64,000 nt of DNA from Diplosphaera chodatii (Eukaryota > Chlorophyta > Trebouxiophyceae > Prasiolales > Stichococcaceae): contig JAALGY010000041.1 in NCBI GenBank assembly GCA_032358165.1, positions 2,294,001 through 2,358,000 of the forward strand, read 5' to 3'. Made by a program: the position numbers and the translations under genes. Shown in pieces: positions 20,022-36,003 of the stretch (position 1 is its first letter; every line of letters starts with the position of its first letter). The notes beneath the pieces are model-generated. The model ran no database searches. It had not been told where the DNA came from and saw only the letters and a program-made list of their open reading frames with translations.

Positions 20022-21944
20022 TTAAGCGCACATGAAGCCGCGAGGCGCCTGAAGCTGCTGCATCTTGCCAGCAGGTGTCGTTGACTCGTAGGCAGAGTCA
20101 TTTCGCGATGTTTGTCGCCAGCTGCGTGACGACCTGAGCTGGTCCTCCAGCTCCAGCTCGCGCTGCCTCATCGCCTGCTGGTGCCGGGCCTGCCGGTCCA
20201 GGGAACGCCGGCGGCCAGGGGGCATCTGCCCCAGCTTCTGCTCACACTCCGCAATGTACGACAGCGTCTGCAGCTGCTGCGGCGATGTATCGGACACGCT
20301 GCCCGCATATGCAGTGTCGTCGCTGCAGTGGATGGAGTTGCCCGCGTCACTGTCGTTGCTGCTGTGCTTCAATGGCTGCTCGAACTTGAGCCCACCGCCA
20401 GTGCTGCCGTTGATCCTGTTGCTGCCCTGCTGAGTCGCCTGCAAACGCTCGTATGCCGCCAGCTCTGCCTCTGTGATCTTTGCTGGCACGGCGACGGTCG
20501 TGGTGTAGCGGTCGCGCAGGGTGGTCGACCCACGTGGCTGCAGCTCATCGTCTGCCGGCTGAATCTCTTCCTCGCGGATGGTCTCGCAGGCGCTGTTGCC
20601 GCTGCGGCTGCGACGCACGGCGGCGGCTGCATCGCCGCGGCCCCCTCCGCGTTGCCTGGCCCTGTGCCTGAGGCTGTTCAGCTGCTGCGAGTCCAGCTGC
20701 ACCCCTGTCCCCGCTGCCGCGGCAGCCTCGGCGCGATCCAGTTCGGCCTGGCAGCACGGCGAGCTCCGCTTGCAGCTACATGCCTGCGCTGCGCGCCTTT
20801 CACAACAGATACAGAGCAGCCAACGTGCCCCTGTGATGCAACAATGCCCACCTGCGCCTCTGCAATGGCCCGGGCGTCATCCAGGCTGATCGGCTCGTCC
20901 ATGGCTGCAGCCACCGCCTCCGCCTCGGAGGCCGACACCGCCAAAGCCACTGCGAGCTCCTCTTCCTCCTTCTGCAGCCTCTCCTGCCGCCGCCGCTCCT
21001 GCAGCGTCCAGTATTCACCCAGTCAAGGAACATGGCTTCTGCGAGTCCCGCAACAAAAATGTGTACGTGCAGCATGGACCTGCCAGCGGGCGGCAGCGCT
21101 CACTCTGCGGGCGCTGGATTCCACCGAGCGGGCCGAGTTGCTGCGGCCGGGGCCACCGCTGCGGGCTGAAGACGCTGAGGGTGTGGCGGGCGATGCATTG
21201 CGATTGCACCGCTCCAGTGCCGAGGTCTGGCTGGCTGCCACAGACTGGGAGTCGAGCTCGGTTGCGCTGCGGCCGGATGTGCTGCGCGGCTCCACCACGC
21301 TGCTGCCGGCGCTGTTGTCATGCTCCACCCGCGAGTTGAGCAGCACCTACGAAGCGCATACGTGCACGCTGACCATGAAGGGTAGCAGGCGGAGCAGGCA
21401 CACTACGCATGCGGCCCAAGCAACAAGGTCCCGACTGGATGCCCAGGGCTGCCCACGCACCCTGTTCAGGCTGTCGCGCTCCTGGGCTCGTAGCGACCTC
21501 TGTTGCTCTGCAGCACACCATATAACTGCTCAGACCGCAGCATTTGATCACGAAGCGTTTCACCGCGCCAACATGTCATGAGCACCCTCGTCGCAGCACG
21601 TGGCGCATGACACTGCAGTCGCAATGTTCGCCGCGTGCGGAGGGACAGCAATGTGACAGGTGGCGGTGCTCCGGTAGAAAGCACGCAAGAGACAAGGCAG
21701 GCATGAATCGCCACCAGACGGGCCCGAAAGCACTGTAGCGTAACGACCTCCAGAGCAGGCAGACTGGTGGCGCAAACAGCCAGCCCGTCGGCTGAGCCCC
21801 ACGATTGTTTGAGCAGACACTTGCAGTTGGCACAGACGCACCAAAGAAGCGCTCGGCAAGCATGAACGCGTCAGTGGCGTCGGGCCCGTGGCCTGCGCCC
21901 TCCAGCTGCTGCGTCCCTGCATCCTTGCTGCCCGCACAGCCCAT
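20022..21944 (-). CDS. N-terminally acylated UIM protein, function unknown
   Basis: The start MGCAGSKDAG fits the N-myristoylation plus S-palmitoylation motif (Gly2, Cys3, Ser6), suggesting membrane attachment. Resolved exons: 21944-21842, 21346-21080, 20998-20852 and 20747-20022. One or more short exons in 21347-21841 remain unresolved because the first exon ends in phase 1 and the next begins in phase 0; a candidate piece reads RGETLRDQMLRSEQLYG. Exon 20998-20852 carries a UIM-like motif (KEEEELAVALAVSASEAEAV) followed by MDEPISLDDARAIAEAQ. The last exon encodes a low-complexity, charged tail with AELAAYERLQA, a Ser/Asp-rich stretch and a coiled-coil-like QRELELEDQLRSS, ending at TAA 20022-20024. 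The UIM resembles the first UIM of the adjacent DA1-like gene. No known family recognised. Confidence 0.6.
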
Positions 21945-22839
21945 GCCGCTCCGCTGTGTCGACCAAGACTGTATACCACGCACAGTGCCCAGCCTGGTGC
22001 GGGTCGGCGCAGGTCAATGCGTCCGGTGGCGCCCGTGCATGACCGTGTAATTGCCAACAGTCCGAGGTTTCGCCAGCTCGCACAACGAATCTGCACCGTG
22101 CGACTCCGGCGCTGAGCCCAACTTTCACCAGGTTGCAGGTCTAAACCAGCTGTGACTACGCAAGCCTGACCATTGCATCATCGTCCTGGCTTGCACCATG
22201 AGTAACACGGCTGCGATCATCTCGGCGTCTCGCGCCGACTGTATCGCCCACGGGGGACAGTCACTATTTGTCATGCCTGGTCATGAAGGGCGCAAGACAT
22301 CCAGATTGACGGGGTTGTTTCTTGGTCAAACCCCGGGAAGACAGGTGCAACATGGCAGCGCCGACCTGTGCAAGTTGGCGTGCAGCAGATGGAATCTGTC
22401 CTGCTCATGCGTTCGCCTGCCTGTGGTATCCTGCGGTGTCTGGTGCCTCGGCTCGACTCCACATGGTGCATGCTGTCCGCAATACACGTGCATGTTGTCG
22501 CGGATCTGCACGTCGGCACTGGTGAGGCGATACGTCGCAGCAGAAGACAACTTTGAACCGTGTGAAGACAGCAGTGACAGATCGGGAGTTGCATGTGCTG
22601 TCGGATGTTTGCATCTGTATCAGCGCCGCAGCAGCAGCAGCAACCACATGTCGACCAGGCTGGCCTGTGCTGAATGACGCGAGGCTTTCCTGCAACTGAT
22701 TTTGCCGTCCGTTGATTCGCATCTACAACCCGCAGCCGCGTGCAGATATACTTGATGACGTACTGACGCCTCCACGATGGTCATGGGATGGTGTGCCGTA
22801 CCGTGTATGGTTTGGGAGATGTGGTCCTGAGCCAAAGAC
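21945..22839. promoter_or_regulatory. Divergent upstream region between UIM-protein and DZIP1-like genes
   Basis: About 895 bp separate the opposed start codons. Short frames occur but none is protein-like with supporting splice sites. No specific motif is assigned. Confidence 0.35.
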
Positions 22840-25800
22840 ATGGAAGCCGTTGCGCCAGTATTCCGCTTTGGGCAGCGACGGCAGCGCATCGACTGGCGTC
22901 TGCTGCATGGCATAGATCTAGAAAGATTGGTGCGCTGTGGTTGGCTTGCATGCTGATCATCCCGCCCTCTACATCATACAACATCCACCGCTGCACGTGT
23001 GCAACGCAGATGTGCACAACTAATGAAATTGATGCCTAGGACTCGAATTCCTGTGAAGAACCTGATGGTTGCCGTGTGCAGGTGCGAGACACGGATCTGG
23101 ATGCACTGGAGCGCGTCCTCAGCATCGTGGCATTTGGCGATCTCGACGCAGAGGGGCCGCCGGGCGCGGTGGCAGATGTCAGCCTGCGCAGGCTGCTGCG
23201 CCTCAGCCAGCTGGCCAACGAGTACCTCCTGCACGTGCAGGACCACCTCGCGAGCCGCCACAGTGCCTCAAAGGTTGGCTCGTGACTCAAGGCGATGAAC
23301 TGCTGGCGCTGATGTGCCTGACTTCAGGAGTGACCAGTCAGTGATGGACCTAAATGATGCAGGTGGCGCATGACAGGGCGCAAAAGCGCGCCGCTGCATT
23401 GCAACAGCGGTGTGCAAGCTACAAGCAGCGCGCAGACGCCTCCCGCCGGGCGGTTCGCCAGGCGCACCGCACCATACGCGCCTTCGAGGTGCTGACATAG
23501 GTGGCAGCACCAATGCAGCAATCAGGCCAGCTGATGTCACCAGCAGTGCTCACAGGTCATTGCGGTGCAGGTGTAAACAGTATCGACTCTGCTGGGAGGC
23601 TCAGACCACGTCAGGAACATGCTGTTGGACATGCTGACAGGTGACGTTCCTACTACACAGGTGCTTGCGGGGAAGATGTCCTACAACGAGCTGGGTGTGG
23701 CGCACTTGCAGCGCGGCGCTATGGCTGCGCACGACCCCAGCTTGCTGTGGAAGCTGGAGCGCCTTGAGCACGAGGTACACGAACCCCATGTAGTAATTGC
23801 TCATCAAGCGCCGACATGCTGACGCACCGCAAATGCAATCAGTTCGGGCAACTGTGTGCTGGCGCTTGACTGTATCGGCATTTGCACAAAGGCAGCCAGC
23901 CTGCGGGACGAGAAGTCGCGCCTGGCGGCGGAGGCGGGGCAGGCGCACGACCTGCGCAACGACCGCACCCGCCTCGCAGCCGAGGCTGAAGCGCTGCGCC
24001 ACACGCTGGCACAGCATAAGACACAGGCGGCAGCTTCCAGTGCCGAGCTCTCAGTGCGTCTGCAGTCAATGTGGTGTGCAATGAGGATACCCCACTTTGC
24101 ACCGCATCTGGCAAGGCGACATCCTGGAGATGGGCGCACGCGGCACAACAGCTTGGACTGCTTGCTGCAGCGCGCCGTCGAGGCTGCCAGGGATGCGGAG
24201 CATCGAGCCGGGCGTGAGCGCCTCGCGTCTGCTCTTGCTGCCGAGCGTCGCGTGAGGTCTGCGGAAGATGCCGTTCAGAACGATCCCGCATGTTCAGCAT
24301 GCATGTCACTCATCTGATGGTCACTCCAGCTGGGTTGAAGTGCGCTCCGTGCCCTTGACGCGCAGTGATACAGACGCAAGGGTGCCGGTGGAAGCGGCGC
24401 AGCTGGCGGCCATGCGCAAGGACGTCACGGATGCTGATGCACGGTACCGCCGCCTCGACGAGGCGCATGCCGCCACGCTGGCGCAGCTGGCAGCTGTGCG
24501 GGCAGAAGCTTCGGCCGCGATGGCAGCTGCTGCAGGTGATGCTGCGTGCCTTCCCCACATCTGCACGTCCTCTTGCAATGACTAGCTGACTAGGCTGCCT
24601 GACAAGCTCAAGCTATATAGTTGTTCGAGCCCTTCCTGCCAGCGATGTGGAAGCAGGAGTTGAAACTTTCGTCCATCTGTGCACAGAAGCTCGGGTGCCA
24701 AGAGACGACCCGCATCTGCAGCAGCTGCAGCGCTGGCTGACTGACGCCAACACCGAGCTCACCAGCTTGCGCAAGCGCTTGTCGGAGCAGGTAGGCAGAC
24801 CCTTCAATGTAGAGTTGCACCACATAGCGTCTTAAGTCAATTTCCTTTGCCTTATTGTGCCACATCCTAGTTTTCTCAAGAATGTCGTTCAAGGCCACAA
24901 GTCAGATAGTGGTTGAGTGCTCTTTACTGCCGTCTTGTTACACATGAGCAGGAGCGGGAGAGGTGCGAGGAGGTCATCGCCGCCAGGGAGCAGGCGGCGC
25001 GCCTGCAGGCCAGCAACAGCGAGCTGCGGCGGCGGGTGGACGAGCTGCTGGACGAGGCGCAGCGCGCCGCCGCCAAGCAGCAGGCCCACACGCCGCCCCA
25101 GCTGGCTGCGCCCCAGCCGCAGGCGCCGCCGCCGCCGCAGCCCGCTGCCGCGCCGCCGCAGGGCCGCACCTTCGACTGGCACCTCGCGGAGATCGCGCGC
25201 CTGGAGCGGGATGTGAGCAGACTGCACCCAGTACTCGCTGCTTGACACACGGCAACCCATCCATGTAGCATCATCGTGGCTTCAGTCATATCCGTCCCTG
25301 GCTACCTGATGGCCAGCTGCGCCCCTGCCAAGCCTGTCACACCAGCTCGGCAACATTCCGCAGGTGAACCGCCTCGACAAGGACAACGACGGGCTGCGCG
25401 CCGAGAACAACCGGCTGGCGACGCTGCTGGCGGAGCGCCAGCCGCTGGTGGACCACCTGCACCACACCATCGACGCCCTGCAGCAGGTGGCGCCTCCAGA
25501 GACGCACGTTGAGCTCGGGCTCATCAGGGCTGGGCACTGTATTGTCGAAGCCCACCAACATCAGGAGATATGCGACTGAAGGTGTCGCGAAGCCCTGGAG
25601 CCCCTGTTTGGCAGCAACGCACATCACGGGAGCGGCGAGAAGGGGTGCTGCACCAGCAGCAACCCCTGCTGTCCCTGCCATGCAGCAACTGGCGGAGGAG
25701 GCGCACCTGCGCATCATGGCAGGCGCCTATGGCCCCAACGAGGGGCGGCAACAGTGTGAGGAGGCAGGTGGCAGCGCGCCGGCACAGGACAGCGGAGACG

Positions 25801-28800
25801 ACGGCTGGCGGCGGGGCCGCAGCCCGCCACGGCAGCGGCGGCGGCCGCAGACGGCCAAGCGCCCCCGCAGCGCCCACAGCCTGCTGCCGCCACGCCGGCC
25901 CCGCCAGCAGCAGGTCTGGGACTGGCCTGCTGTCTAAATATGCTGGAGACGCACCAGCACAAGCATGTTCCTGCGGAAGCACAAGCATATTTCCGGTCGG
26001 TTGCAGACGGCCAGGCTAGCAGCGGCTGATACATTGCACCATCATGCAGCTGCCGCATGTCGCAGGATGACGCAAGTGCCTGGCAGGGCGAAGGCGGGGA
26101 CGCTGATGCTGGCAGAGAGGCGTCATTGCGACACTCAACTGCCACCCAAGCGGGAATGGGGTAAGCAACATACCAATACCGCTGTATGGAACGTGCTTTG
26201 CACCTTCTTGCCGGGCACCTGGCGGATCTGCCCCTGCACCAGCATCTGTAAATTTGTCCATGTGCAAACAGGAGCTGAAGGTCGGACGAATCATGCAGGC
26301 CATGCGCCTCATCTGAAGTATGGGGATGTTGAGATGCAGGTTCCCGACCCGGGTGCAGCACCCAACACTGCTGTCGCAGAGCCTGTCAGGGCCGCTGGAG
26401 GCGGCAGCGCCCTACCTGCAGGACGCCCCTCTGCTGCCACATGCACAGGTGCTCCCCAGTCAAGGCTGCGCCTTCCTACCCGTGCGTCACCAGTCAGCAG
26501 CAGTGTGACGATGCACCCAGGTGCTGCCGTGCACGGTGCTGTCGCTGTGGCAATGGGTTATGGACACAGAAGTATATCGGTGTGTCAGGACCGGGGCTTC
26601 GAGGACCTCATCATGCCAAGGCCGCGGTCCCCTGCGTCCATCCCCAGCAGCCCAGGTGTCCGTATGCCTTTGCAAGAGTGTCTTGGGTCCCACGGCCACA
26701 ACCAAATGCAACAGCCTGCAATGCCAGTGCTCACCTGACCTCTGTCGTCATGCACCTGTCTCACAGTTGCTGTGAGTGGCGCTCGCAGGTGCAGCCAGGC
26801 AATCGGCGAGGAGGCGTCCAGCGGGTGCGCAGCTCCATCTGGCTCCGGCGCAGCAGCACTGGCAGCAGGATGAGGTGCACGCTCACCCGCCACAGCGAGT
26901 GCAACCTCCGCAACAGCAGCAACAGTGGCAACGGCCCCACAGCTCCTGGTCCCATCGCCAGCGGCCCGAGCCATACATGCCGGCAGAGGCACCCAGCCCA
27001 CAGCACATCGACCTTCAACAGCCGTCCAGCCGGCCCCAGACCTGGTCCCGGCCAATCTTCGCCCGCCAGCCTTTGGTAGCTTTCGCTTCAGCCACCGCCC
27101 TCAGTGTGACCGTATCAGCACACCAGACACCCGACAAAGATGTGGATGCTTACCATGAGTATGCGTAAGGTGACATTGACCTGCGCACACCCTCCTCTGC
27201 AGGCCTCGACGCAGCCGGTGGAACAGCCTGGGCCTTTCAATCTGCCAAGCCGGCAGCAGCGCTCAGCTTCACCGCCGCTGACACTACGTGCTGCGTCCCC
27301 TGATCAGGTCGTATGTTCGTTGCCGAACATGGTTCATACACCCACGATCAGTATAATGTGTAGGAAGCACAGGTGGACAATATACTTCATATGTGGGATG
27401 ATTGCCTACGTACCTACTTGAGAACTTGCTATGCATGTATCAGCAATTGGATGGATGCGCATTGGCACATGCTGCAGGTGCCACAGCCTTCAGAGGACGA
27501 CAAGGCACAGTTCCGGCAGGATCTGCCGTGTGCGCTGCGCAATGCACCACGACTGGGTGCCGTCTCGCAGTTCCAGCACTCGCCCGACCGCTTCACCATG
27601 ATCCGGCCTGAAGTCGAGGTGCCCACCATTTTCGCCATAGTATGGTGATCACTGAGTGAAGGCTTTGTCCAGGTTTGTTTGCGTGTTGGTTATAGATACC
27701 CAGATCAGTTGCTGTCATGTGGTGAGGTGGCGGTCTGCATTCCAGTACATGGCACAGCTGCGCAGCTGCAGCAGCTTATGAGACTGGGACAATCAAGACT
27801 GCGCACACCTCGAGTCAACATCCACGACATTCCACAACAGGCGGAGCTGGAGGCGGAGCTGGCCAACGAGATGCGGGCGTTCAGCATCGACGCTGCGGAG
27901 GGGCGGCTGTCGGATGCCAGGTACCGCTCCGCGCTTGCGGCCCTGAGGCAGCGGCGGCGTGAGGCGACGGGGCGCCGCGGCCGGCAGGGCGCCGCATATG
28001 CCAGCTACATGCACACCACGCTGCCGCACTACCTGCACCAGGTCCGTCAGCATGCATGTGCATGGTGCAACTCAGCAGACGCGATAGCAGTCCCCACGCA
28101 GGCGTGAGTAGAACAGGACACCAGAACCAGCTGTCAGGCTGACTGTGTCAGGCTCCAGCAGCGATTCCTAGGTCAACTCAACCTTGATGACATGTAGGCG
28201 GCCATAGCAGCAAAGCAGCTGGAGCTGCGCACGAGCGCCATCAGTGGCTACCAGAGGCAGGCATCGGCGGCTGGTCCGCCTGCTGCCAGCCCTGCAGCAC
28301 CCTCGTGGCCGGCGTCAGGTGTGTTACTTATGCGCACGGTCATGCGACTGATGGTCAACATACAAGCTGCAGGTCATGGCCGATGTGGCGGTGATGTTGC
28401 TTAGGGGCATCCTCACGTCCAGCATCCAGCACCTGGCCAGCCAGCAGAACATTCCAAGCAGGGCCAGGGGCTGGTGCCGCACAACGCAGCAGCCTGCCTA
28501 GACCCGCCTCAGCAGCTGCAGGCAGCACAGAGCGGGGCACAGCTGAACGCTTCTACTCGCCGCTGAAGGCGGGTGCCAGCCTCCCACGCAACAGCCCCAT
28601 CCGATATGTGGCATCACCGCTTTCCATTGGGAAGGCTGCACCAGATGTGGGTCATTTGACACATTCCGACCTTCTTGCGAGTGAACAATTGTTGATGCAC
28701 GCTCCAACTCCGACAATGATGCACCAACAGGTGGATATCTGTCGTGCAGGGATATGAGCAGCCAGCCGAAACAGCCGACGGAGGGCATCATGCGCCGAGT

Positions 28801-28998
28801 CCTCCATTGGAGGTGCAGCAGCCGCCAGTGCAGCATTCACACAGCAGCCCGCAGAAGCATGTAGGCTTCAACGCGGCGCAGCAGCAGCATGGTTTTCAGC
28901 AGGAGCACCATAAGCCGCAGCACGAGCACGAGGCAGAGGCCCGCAACAACATTGCTGCTGATGATCCAGACGACATCCCCGTTGATGCATACTACTAG
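22840..28998 (+). CDS. DZIP1/Iguana-like coiled-coil basal-body protein
   Basis: DZIP1 acts at the basal body and transition zone in cilium formation. The start exon (22840-22929) and 23082-23273 encode the conserved N-terminal region: FRFGQRRQRIDWRLLHGID, DLDALERVLSIVAFGDLD, and LRLSQLANEYLLHVQDHL. Next come 23363-23488 (KQRADASRRAVRQAHRTIRAFE), about 23661-23773 (MSYNELGVAHL), and a run of coiled-coil exons: about 23891-24053, 24171-24252, 24375-24536, 24650-24789, 24954-25214 and 25363-25486. From about 25680 on the protein is low-complexity, with Arg-rich (25800-25910), Gln/Pro-rich (26770-27160), helical (27840-28040) and His/Gln-rich (28750-28998) parts; it ends DDIPVDAYY. I did not find the single C2H2 finger that animal DZIP1 carries after the N-terminal block. 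Exon borders after 23773 are approximate. Whether 25900-27500 belongs to one transcript is inferred from strand and composition. Confidence 0.7.
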
Positions 28999-29209
28999 AC
29001 TCTATACCAACAGCCAGGTCCGGAGTGTGCTAAACGACCTGGCCAAACCAGACACTATACAAGCACCAAACCTAGCAACGCAACACATAATGGAGCCGAC
29101 CAACAGCTGTCACAAGTTTGCGCTGCTGAGCTGAAGAACAGAGAACAAAAGTGCTGCTATCGGAGGGATGATTGGCGCAGCACATCGTGTGCCATTGTTC
29201 GTACGGCTG

Positions 29210-31631
29210 CTACCACAGGTCATGCTGAACTGTGATGAGGCTGAGTGCCTTATCCCGAACGATCTCATCCAGGTCAATCTCTTCCGTCTCTCCGGTCGTG
29301 TAAATGACCTTCGCCTGCAGTGCCAAAACCTGCCAGCTCGATCCTACTGTGGGCACATTGCTTGATGCTGGCAGTCATCGGATGACAGACACGTGCTAAT
29401 GGCATCGCTGCTCAGCTGCCGTGCACCGCACCTGGTGGCTGCGCATGTCGACGGAGTTGATCTCAACGAGGTACCACAGGTTGTCGTCTGGCCAAAACAT
29501 CTCGGCACGTTGCCCCTCCAGGCTTGGACCAATGTCTGAGTCGCGCAGCGGACGCCCTTGTAACTGCACGTGGGTAGCAGACCAGGGCCATCATGCCAGC
29601 GCAGCCAGCTCAAAAGCACGACCTGCACCCGACTGAAGTAGCACTGCCGGACGGCAATGCACGCACACCCGTTCTAAGGCATGTTGCAATCACCGGTCAC
29701 ACGACAGTATGTCAGACCTGTGGTTTGAGAGCTGAATGCGACAGGTGTGGCGGCAGCTCCCGCTGATAGCCGCCTAGCCCGAACTCATCATCAGCTGAAT
29801 GAGCACAGGCCATGTCAAGACCTGGTATTGCTGGACTACTCCTTCTCAATCAAAGATGATTTACACGCGCAGCTTGACCGCAGAGGTCGTGCAGGGCACC
29901 TCCGCGAAAGGATGCGCTTGAGAAGTGGCCACCCCGGCGGAAGCTGGCTGTGGGGGATGCTCCCATGTACGGGCTGCTATACCCGGCCTGCACCAGTTCA
30001 ACATTGTTTCATGCTATCATCACCAGACGGTGGTATGTCCAGAGCACCGCACCATGCTGCTGCAGCTGCTGCATGGCAACCATGCTCGGTGGGTGGATGC
30101 ACATGGCCGTGCGCATGCACAGAAAGAAGTGGCGCGCCTGAGTTGCTGGAGTCTGCTGTATGGCCTGCGTGGCATGCTGCTGCTGCATCTGCTGCATCTG
30201 GATCTGCTGTAACTGCTGCTGCTGCATCTGCGCAGCATGACCACTCAGGAGATTTGCAGTTCGTCAACGCATCATTGCACACATACAGCCACATGGACGG
30301 TTTTTGACGTGTTGCATGTTTGGTCGTATTGCATTGCACCATGGCCCGCGTGCATGAGCAATGACGTTTGCATGTTATCCGCGACAAAAAATGAAGTCTC
30401 CCACCTGCTGCATCTGTTGCTGCTGCTGCTGGTGCTGGAGTTGCAATTGCTGCATCTGTAGCTGCTGCTGGCGCCGGATTGCGGCTGCTGGGTCCTCCCC
30501 GAGCCGCGTGCTGCGTTCCGGGGTGTCCCGGTCCCGCCGCCTCGTGTCCTGCTGCATTACATATTGCGTCTGTCTGGAGTGCAACATAGGACAGCAGGGC
30601 AGTGCTTGCATGATGATTGGAAAGCGCGATCGGAGGTAAGCTGAGAGTTTGGAGTTTGGAGTTGAATTGAGGGCATGAACATGCATCATTGCACGCTTTT
30701 ACAGGTGATCACCTTCACAACACGCTCAGGGCCCGAGTCGACCTCCTTTAGACGCTTGCTGCGGATGGGCTCCAGGGGGTATGCCGGTATGTCTGCTTCC
30801 GCTGCATCCATTGCATCCTGTGCCTGCAACCAGAGCGCAGACCATCTCAGTAAGCATTGCCGACAGAAAACGCCACTGTAGAACCGATAGTGCAGGAGGG
30901 GCAGCCACAGCAGGCCAAAAATGCAGAGGTTGACGGCTTGCCGGTACCACATCTGGTCTCCAGAGCATGAGCACGCTGGCATCGCAGCTTGTGTGGCGCT
31001 ACCTGGATCTCGGCATCAAAGGTGTCAATGTCGCGGTCGATCTGCATGAGGTGCATGTCGACCAGGTCGAAGCACTGGCACGCCAGCGCCATCTTCTCCT
31101 CAGCAAACTGAATGAGCATTTGCTGGTCGGTCTCTATCATGGTCCGCAGCTGTGCCACCTGCAGAGTGCAGAATATCACGGTCGAAACCTTTGCCAAAGT
31201 GTTGCAGTGTTCTCGGGACTGTTCCAGTGCAAAATGTGGGTCAGCCATGCCCAGACCATACCAAGCACACCACCGACCTCGTTCGCAGACTCATTGCCAG
31301 ACTTCCTGTTGGCAGCATTGGCCTGCGGTGGCCGCTCGATGCAATCCTCGACGTTGTTGTCGATCCGCTCAAGCAGCTCTGCACACCCAGACATGCAAGT
31401 GTCATGCAGCATGCGGGTGCAACTGTGAGTGACATCAGATGGAATTACCGAGCTGCACAATGTTCTGCCAGTGTGATCGGCCAGCACTTGCTGCAACGTG
31501 CACGTCAGGCGCACTGACATACTTTGTGACCGCTCGTCCAGATCCTTTATGGTCGCCAGCAGCCGCACTAGCTCCGCCGGCAATGTGGCGCTTGACTCCA
31601 CAAAGTTCTCAAGATGGATCTGGCTCGTCAT
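29210..31631 (-). CDS. ING-type N-terminus joined to a Tudor-like domain, no PHD finger
   Basis: ING proteins are subunits of histone acetyltransferase and deacetylase complexes. Exons 31631-31523, 31378-31278, 31158-31003, 30823-30713, 30551-30405, 30227-30138, 29987-29900, 29794-29718, 29563-29432 and 29314-29210 join in phase to 371 residues. The N-terminus shows the ING pattern: SSATLPAELVRLLATIKDLD, then QLRTMIETDQQMLIQFAEEK, ACQCFDLVDMHLMQIDRDID. A basic linker and Gln-rich tract (polyQ at 30405-30480 and 30138-30227) follow. The C-terminus is a small beta domain, AEMFWPDDNLWYLVEINSVD then AKVIYTTGETEEIDLDEIV, resembling Tudor-family methyl-lysine readers. ING proteins normally end in a PHD finger; none is visible here. 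The intron after 30138 would need a GC donor (GCGCGC). Diverges from VPS4 with 740 bp between starts. Confidence 0.75.
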
Positions 31632-32372
31632 GCCGCCGCTGCCTGTGATCTGCACGTGTCAGCTAGTGGTCGGATCTTGCAACACGATGGACCATGTCAC
31701 GGAAGGCTCGCCAGCAAATTGCAAAGAATTGAAAGTAGGTGGCTTTCGAACATATCTTGCTGACCTCAGGATTGCACCAGACCACAGGTAGCGCCCTGGA
31801 TGAGGCCAGCGACCGTTCCGAGCAGCGCGCAACCACGGTCAATGACTGCACACATGCTGCACCTGCTGAGGAGCTGAGCCTTGCTTTGCACCTGCCCTCA
31901 GGTGTGAGCATTTGCATACCCCTGTTGTCAGGGAAGCTTGAGTTTACCACCAACTGGCAGGTTTCTACAGGGCGGTTGGTACTTGGAAGCCATGGTGAGC
32001 CTTGATGCCATTGCCACTCTGCAAGCTGTGCAGCGACCTGTCTGCCTGCTCAGTGCGACTTGGCTCTAAGCAGATTGTGGCACACGGTCGTAAGGATTGT
32101 TGCATTCACACACACATTGGTCTCGTTGAGACGGTGTTGGACCTTGCAGATTGACTAAATCTGCAGCATTGCCGTTGTGAAACTTGACGTCCACCCGTTC
32201 GCTAGTGCCTCGATGCCAGACACCGTGTCCAATGGGAGGATGATCCTGAAAGCTGATCTGGCCTAGATAGTCCCCAAGTCGCCAGAGGGTGCTATCACAG
32301 CAGCGCCAACAGCACCTGCTGGTGGTTCCTAGGCGAGGCCCGCAAAGGGCGCTGCAGGCGCCTTAGCCTGTC
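31632..32372. promoter_or_regulatory. Divergent upstream region between ING-type and VPS4 genes
   Basis: 740 bp between opposed start codons. No protein-like frame with splice support. Contains both promoters by position only. Confidence 0.45.
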
Positions 32373-35427
<3,055 letters not shown>

Positions 35428-36003
35428 AGCGGAGAGAGCGCATGGCCAGCGTCGCACACTTGGTTGCTGGGCAGGCTTGCTGCCCTCAGCTGTGCATCGT
35501 CACCCTTGTACTTGCAGTGCTATCTGCCGAGGCTGTTTGGCCTCACGGTTGTCATGCTAGGTCTCGGCTGTAACATTGGTTATCAGCGCGCCGTGGAAGG
35601 AACTCGCTGGGGCATTTGCCCTTTATGGCTTCGTGGCCCAGTGCCTATCAGCCGATCAGATTCATATCTTGCCCGTTGACCCCTTTCAAGCTTCGCTTCC
35701 CACAACGCCCCCCGGTGCCTCGGTCACCTCGTCAGACCAAAGCTTTATTCTGCATCCGACGACAATCTTGTGCGCACGGCTGATTGGACTGCGTGTGACT
35801 GCAGCCGGTTGCGGAGCCTCTTCTGCGCAAAATCGTTGCAGTTCATCTTGCTTGATCTGGGACATGCAAACTGCCATGCTGCAGTGAGGCTCTCAACAAC
35901 GTCTGATCTCTACACTTCTGTTCTCCGGAACCCTCTTGTACATGATCATCGAGGCATTGCACAGTACAGCATCAGTGCTGCCGCAACAATGTGATCACCA
36001 CTG
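35428..36003. other. Intergenic downstream of VPS4, nothing seen
   Basis: No protein-like frame. A TGTAA pentamer, the common volvocine-alga polyadenylation signal, occurs near 35570. Confidence 0.4.

Noticed and set aside
28355..28540. Minus-strand ORF inside the DZIP1 region
   Set aside because: Antisense shadow with no splice support and no recognisable features.
30138..30480. CAG-rich tracts as a microsatellite locus only
   Set aside because: They are in frame inside exons of the ING-type gene and encode polyglutamine.
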